17,865 nucleotides of DNA from Acinetobacter sp. GTDB taxonomy: Bacteria > Pseudomonadota > Gammaproteobacteria > Pseudomonadales > Moraxellaceae. Shown one piece after another: positions 15,165-17,865 of this stretch. Within the stretch, counting starts at the first letter, position 1. Each line of letters starts with the position of its first letter. The notes under the pieces are model-generated. The model did not search any database, was not told the DNA's origin, and saw nothing but the letters and a program-made list of their open reading frames with translations. A program made the translations under genes and the position numbers. The DNA lies in assembly GCA_030152605.1 (NCBI GenBank), contig JASLJB010000333.1:1-17865 (forward strand), in the 5' to 3' direction.

Positions 15165-15920
15165 ATGTCTACATCCAATAACATGCTAAAAATATTAACG
15201 TTATTTACTATTGAACAACCTGTGTTGGATGCAGACATCATCTGTGAAAAATTAGAATTCTCCAAACCAACAGGCTATCGTTACATCAAAGATCTGATTG
15301 TTCATGGGCTTTTGGAGCGTTTGCATGGGGGCCAATATACTTTGGGACCGCGAATTTCCGTCATGGATTATATCGCCCAACGATCCAGCCCCATTTTGCA
15401 TGTCAGTACCCCAGTGATGAAAGAGATCGTCGATCAGACCGATTTTAGTTGTTGTCTGACGCAATTCTATGAAGATTATTGCTTGGATATTCACCATGAA
15501 AGTCATCAAGCCTCTACATTATTGCCTTATGGGCGAGGGCGACCACGTCCGGCCTATGCCGGTGCAGCACCGAAAGTGATCTTGGCCCATACCGCGATAA
15601 AAACCCAGAAGTCTATATTCGGTAAATACAGTGCGCATTTTATCGAAACTAAATTTGCTGAAAATGAATCAACGTTTATCAAAAGAGTGAATCAAGTGAA
15701 AAAGGATGGTTATTATTTTTCACGAGGGGAATTGGAATCGCATTTAGGCGCCATCGCGGTTCCGATTATCCCTTCATCCAAGGCATTTCCTTTATCCCTG
15801 AGTATTGTGGGCAGCGTAAAACGTTTAAATCTCATCCAAGCTGAAACCATCGTGGATATTTTAAATAAAGCGGTTAAACAGATTGAAAGTGAGTTCAATC
15901 ATAAAATGACCATTTATTAA
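15165..15920 (+). CDS. IclR-family transcriptional regulator
   Basis: This 251-residue protein has an N-terminal winged helix-turn-helix (about 5-60; FSKPTGYRYIKDLIVHGLLER is the recognition and wing segment, then GGQYTLGPR) and an IclR effector domain (about 75-245; KDGYYFSRGELESHLGAIAVPI is the family's typical signature region). IclR members such as PcaU, PobR and MhpR control aromatic catabolism, mostly as activators of divergent operons. It lies directly behind the VOC gene (12-base gap), so it would be autoregulated from the divergent promoter at 14544-14580 and probably controls the minus-strand operon too. The ligand is presumably the pathway substrate or an intermediate. It converges with the acyl-CoA dehydrogenase gene, six bases apart, with no terminator visible. 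Confidence 0.9.
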   Translation: MSTSNNMLKILTLFTIEQPVLDADIICEKLEFSKPTGYRYIKDLIVHGLLERLHGGQYTLGPRISVMDYIAQRSSPILHVSTPVMKEIVDQTDFSCCLTQFYEDYCLDIHHESHQASTLLPYGRGRPRPAYAGAAPKVILAHTAIKTQKSIFGKYSAHFIETKFAENESTFIKRVNQVKKDGYYFSRGELESHLGAIAVPIIPSSKAFPLSLSIVGSVKRLNLIQAETIVDILNKAVKQIESEFNHKMTIY

Positions 15921-15926
15921 GCTTGA

Positions 15927-17087
15927 TTAATATCTATCATTAAACGATTTGATCATATTTTTTGCGATAATTAATTGCTGAATTTGAGTGGTGCCTTCAT
16001 ATAAACGAAATAATCGAACATCTCGATAAAGTCGTTCAATGGCATACTCACTGATATAACCCGCACCGCCGTGGATTTGCACACAACGATCTGCAACACG
16101 CCCACACATTTCAGTGGCAAACATTTTTGCGCAAGAGGCTTCAGTGCTTATATCTTGGTTATCATCACGGCGTTTTGCTGCATCAATAACCATACATTTG
16201 GCAGCATAAATCTCAGCTTTTGAATCTGCCAACATTGCCTGAATCAGTTGGAAGTGTGCGATGGGTTGACCAAACTGTTTGCGTTCAATCGCGTATTGAA
16301 GCGCATCATTTAGCATTCGCTCTGCAACACCCACACTAAATGCGGCAATGTGTAATCGACCTTTATCTAAAACTTTCATGGCGGTTTTAAAACCAATGCC
16401 TTCGATGCCGCCAATTAACTGATCTTTGTGGATTCGACAGTTTTCAAATATCACATCGCTGGTAAAAGAGCCATTTTGTCCCATTTTTTTATCGATCTTG
16501 CCTAAACAGAGCCCAGGCGTATTGGCTTCTACTAAAAATGCTGAAATACCAGCAGCCCCTTTAATATCAGGATTGCTACGCGCCATTACGGTAAAGGTTG
16601 ACGCGCGGGGTGCGTTCGTAATAAAGCGTTTGGTTCCATTTATAATATAAAAATCGCCTTGTTTTATAGCAGTGGTTTTTAATGCGCCTGCATCTGAACC
16701 GGCATCAGGTTCGGTGAGGCAAAAAGAGCCGATCATGTCGCCACTGGCATAAGCGGGTAAGTATTTTTCCTTTTGTGCTTCAGTCCCGTCAATGATAATA
16801 GCGCTTGAACCAATACCATTATTTGTTCCAATTAATGAACGAAAGGCAGGAGAGGTTTGTCCTAATTCAAAAGCAACATAAACCTCTTCCTCCATGCTAA
16901 TACCTAAACCGCCATATTCCTCGGGAATAGTCAGACCGAATAGTCCTAATTCTTTCATTTTATTGATAATATCTGTTGGGATTTCATTGTTTTTGTCAAC
17001 CTCAAGCTCAATAGGTCGCAGTTCATTTTTAACGAAATCACGAATCGTATGGAGTAATTTATTTAACATGAGTTGATCGCGAATCAT
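15927..17087 (-). CDS. Acyl-CoA dehydrogenase
   Basis: This flavoenzyme of 386 residues has normal family length. It has CLTEPDAGSDAG (123-134; the first ACAD signature), a central beta domain to about 235, the C-terminal helical domain with QIHGGAGYISEYAIERLYRDVR (337-358), and LYEGTTQIQ (362-370) with E364 as the catalytic base of the short/medium-chain type. It introduces a 2,3 double bond into an acyl-CoA and passes electrons to ETF. The substrate chain is not readable. AAGGA lies about ten bases before the ATG. It is divergent from the nitronate monooxygenase gene and has its own palindromic control site (17129-17149), so it may be a separate regulon from the adjacent IclR unit. Confidence 0.92.
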   Translation of the reverse strand: MIRDQLMLNKLLHTIRDFVKNELRPIELEVDKNNEIPTDIINKMKELGLFGLTIPEEYGGLGISMEEEVYVAFELGQTSPAFRSLIGTNNGIGSSAIIIDGTEAQKEKYLPAYASGDMIGSFCLTEPDAGSDAGALKTTAIKQGDFYIINGTKRFITNAPRASTFTVMARSNPDIKGAAGISAFLVEANTPGLCLGKIDKKMGQNGSFTSDVIFENCRIHKDQLIGGIEGIGFKTAMKVLDKGRLHIAAFSVGVAERMLNDALQYAIERKQFGQPIAHFQLIQAMLADSKAEIYAAKCMVIDAAKRRDDNQDISTEASCAKMFATEMCGRVADRCVQIHGGAGYISEYAIERLYRDVRLFRLYEGTTQIQQLIIAKNMIKSFNDRY

Positions 17088-17128
17088 ATTGTGGCTGTCC
17101 TTATTAAAATTAATTGGCTTTTTGTTTT

Positions 17129-17149
17129 ATATTTCGCCATGCGAAATAT
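17129..17149 (-). promoter_or_regulatory. Perfect palindromic operator overlapping the acyl-CoA dehydrogenase promoter
   Basis: ATATTTCGC (17129-17137) and GCGAAATAT (17141-17149) pair perfectly around CAT. On the minus strand a good -10, TATGAT (17148-17153), overlaps the edge of the palindrome, so the transcription start would fall inside it, about 55 bases before the acyl-CoA dehydrogenase ATG. This position suits a repressor of TetR or similar type. It does not resemble the palindrome at 14559-14574, so a different regulator is expected. Confidence 0.6.
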
Positions 17150-17273
17150 CATAATCATATTTTTAAACTAACAACAATCCTTTTCTAACAGAATTGTTTT
17201 TTAAGCTGTTAGCGGGGCTTGATTGGAAAAACCATCTAAATACTGCTTGCAAAAAATCCAATTCACTCATAAT

Positions 17274-17321
17274 TTAATCAAAAAACAAATTAATCAAAAA
17301 ACAAATTAATCAAAAAACAAA
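17274..17321. repeat. Three perfect 16-bp tandem repeats
   Basis: The unit TTAATCAAAAAACAAA occurs three times without interruption (17274-17289, 17290-17305, 17306-17321). Its A-runs recur every 16 bases, not far from 1.5 helical turns, so strong phased bending is not expected. It is a likely slippage-prone site whose copy number may vary between strains. Confidence 0.85.
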
Positions 17322-17438
17322 TCTCCCGATGTGCTTTCTATGCGCGCGCTATATGAAATAAAAAAAGCCACGATTTAAAGGCGAGGGCCATCTATTTAAC
17401 AATCGCGAGCTGCTATCGCCGTATTTGATTGTCAATTT

Positions 17439-17511
17439 ATGCAAGGACGTTATATGCAGGGAAGTTATTTGCAAGCAATTTATGCAAGGATGTTAGATGC
17501 AAGGAAATTAT
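17439..17511 (+). repeat. Four ATG-containing 15-bp repeats before the nitronate monooxygenase gene
   Basis: Units beginning ATGCARGGA start at 17439, 17454, 17482 and 17497. The first and second, and the third and fourth, are directly adjacent, forming a 36-bp direct repeat (17433-17468 and 17476-17511, 32 of 36 identical). Each unit carries its own ATG plus AAGGA or AGGGA able to serve the next ATG. The first opens a 28-codon frame (17439-17525) that overlaps the main gene's start. The third gives a four-codon frame ending at TAG 17494-17496. The fourth is in frame with the gene. Confidence 0.75.
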
Positions 17512-17514
17512 CAG

Positions 17515-17865
17515 ATGAAGAATAGTCGCTTAAGTATAAATACACGCATCACTGAAATGCTCGGTATTCAATATCCTATTATCCAAGGTGGAATGATGTG
17601 GGTCGGCACAGCAGAATTAGCCAGTGCTGTTTCAAATGCAGGGGGACTCGGCACCATTACAGCACTGACGCAACCCACGCCTGACGCTTTATATAAAGAG
17701 ATCGCGCGTTGTCGAGAAATGACAGATCAGCCTTTTGCCGTCAATCTGACATTATTACCCGCGGTCAAATTACCGCCCTATGCAGAATACCGAAGTGTCA
17801 TTGTTGAAAGTGGAATTAAAATCGTTGAAACAGCAGGCAATAAACCACATGAGCATATTTCACAT
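17515..17865 (+). CDS. Nitronate monooxygenase / 2-nitropropane dioxygenase-like flavoprotein (3' end outside window)
   Basis: The first 117 codons are present and the frame is open to the window end. MLGIQYPIIQGGMMWVGTAELASAVSNAGGLGTITA is the N-terminal FMN-barrel opening of the 2-nitropropane dioxygenase/nitronate monooxygenase family (Pfam NMO), including the QGGM phosphate-binding stretch. Such proteins oxidise alkyl nitronates; relatives are also FabK-like enoyl reductases, and the divergent acyl-CoA dehydrogenase leaves a role in acyl-CoA metabolism open. AAGGA (17501-17505), nine bases upstream, supports ATG 17515. An in-frame ATG at 17497 (adding six residues, MQGNYQ) is also served by AAGGA (17486-17490), so the start is uncertain. 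The catalytic His region lies outside the window. Confidence 0.85.
   Translation, partial: MKNSRLSINTRITEMLGIQYPIIQGGMMWVGTAELASAVSNAGGLGTITALTQPTPDALYKEIARCREMTDQPFAVNLTLLPAVKLPPYAEYRSVIVESGIKIVETAGNKPHEHISH

Larger units (their letters stand above)
17088..17514. other. 427-bp divergent intergenic region rich in repeats
   Basis: This is the only long gap without a clear gene. From left to right it holds a 21-bp perfect palindrome (17129-17149), a 7-bp inverted repeat CTAACAG/CTGTTAG (17185-17191, 17206-17212), three perfect 16-bp tandem copies (17274-17321), an unremarkable stretch (17322-17432), and a set of ATG-containing repeats leading to the nitronate monooxygenase start (17433-17511). 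No RNA gene is recognised. Confidence 0.7.

Noticed and set aside
8000..15920. Assigning the cluster directly to 3-(3-hydroxyphenyl)propionate (mhp) degradation
   Set aside because: Only the hydroxylase and regulator types agree; the usual mhp hydrolase, aldolase and dehydrogenase are missing and a CoA-transferase is present.
17185..17212. CTAACAG/CTGTTAG inverted repeat as an operator
   Set aside because: Only seven bases with a 14-base loop in A/T-rich DNA; chance is likely. Kept only as a note in the intergenic entry.

Overview
The window looks like chromosomal DNA of a gammaproteobacterium, most probably Acinetobacter or a close relative. This rests on the AT-leaning sequence, the organisation of the pqi genes, and a CoA-transferase pair that closely resembles Acinetobacter PcaIJ from memory. 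No database search was possible, so the genus is an inference.

Layout. (1) 1-2646: the end of a pqiABC-type lipid-transport operon (probable pqiA tail, pqiB, pqiC), closed by a strong intrinsic terminator. This part is visibly richer in G+C than what follows and looks like core genome. (2) 2647-6275: a small catabolic unit. A LysR regulator on + faces a minus-strand operon of cupin dioxygenase-like protein, SDR dehydrogenase and SphA/MetA-type outer-membrane protein. Similar AACCA...TGGTT sites lie before both lysR and the cupin gene. (3) 6276-7999: a secreted PEBP-family protein and an AraC regulator, separated by a strong hairpin. (4) 8000-14492: a six-gene minus-strand operon read from right to left as FAH-family hydrolase, MhpA-type FAD hydroxylase, ACS-family MFS transporter, 3-oxoadipate CoA-transferase-like A and B subunits, and OprD-type porin. 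(5) 14544-15920: a compact divergent promoter with a 16-bp perfect palindrome. It would drive that operon and, on the other side, a VOC (possible extradiol dioxygenase) gene followed by an IclR regulator. (6) 15927-17865: an acyl-CoA dehydrogenase and, divergently, the first 117 codons of a nitronate monooxygenase-like gene. The 427-bp gap between them is full of short repeats.

How it may work together (inference). Regions 4-5 form a self-contained route for an aromatic carboxylate: porin, inner-membrane symporter, flavin hydroxylation, VOC ring cleavage, FAH hydrolysis or isomerisation, and CoA activation of a 3-oxo dicarboxylate, all under an IclR regulator. No thiolase and no alpha/beta-type ring-fission hydrolase is present, so the final steps would depend on genes elsewhere. 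The substrate cannot be named from sequence alone. Region 2 may be a second route, cleaving a hydroxy-ketone or beta-diketone with a DAD/Dke1-like cupin.

The protein families are all familiar. The less ordinary material is the combination of pathway parts, the palindromic control regions, the hairpins at gene ends, and a chain of ribosome-site/ATG repeats before the nitronate monooxygenase gene. I saw no CRISPR array, tRNA, rRNA or insertion sequence.
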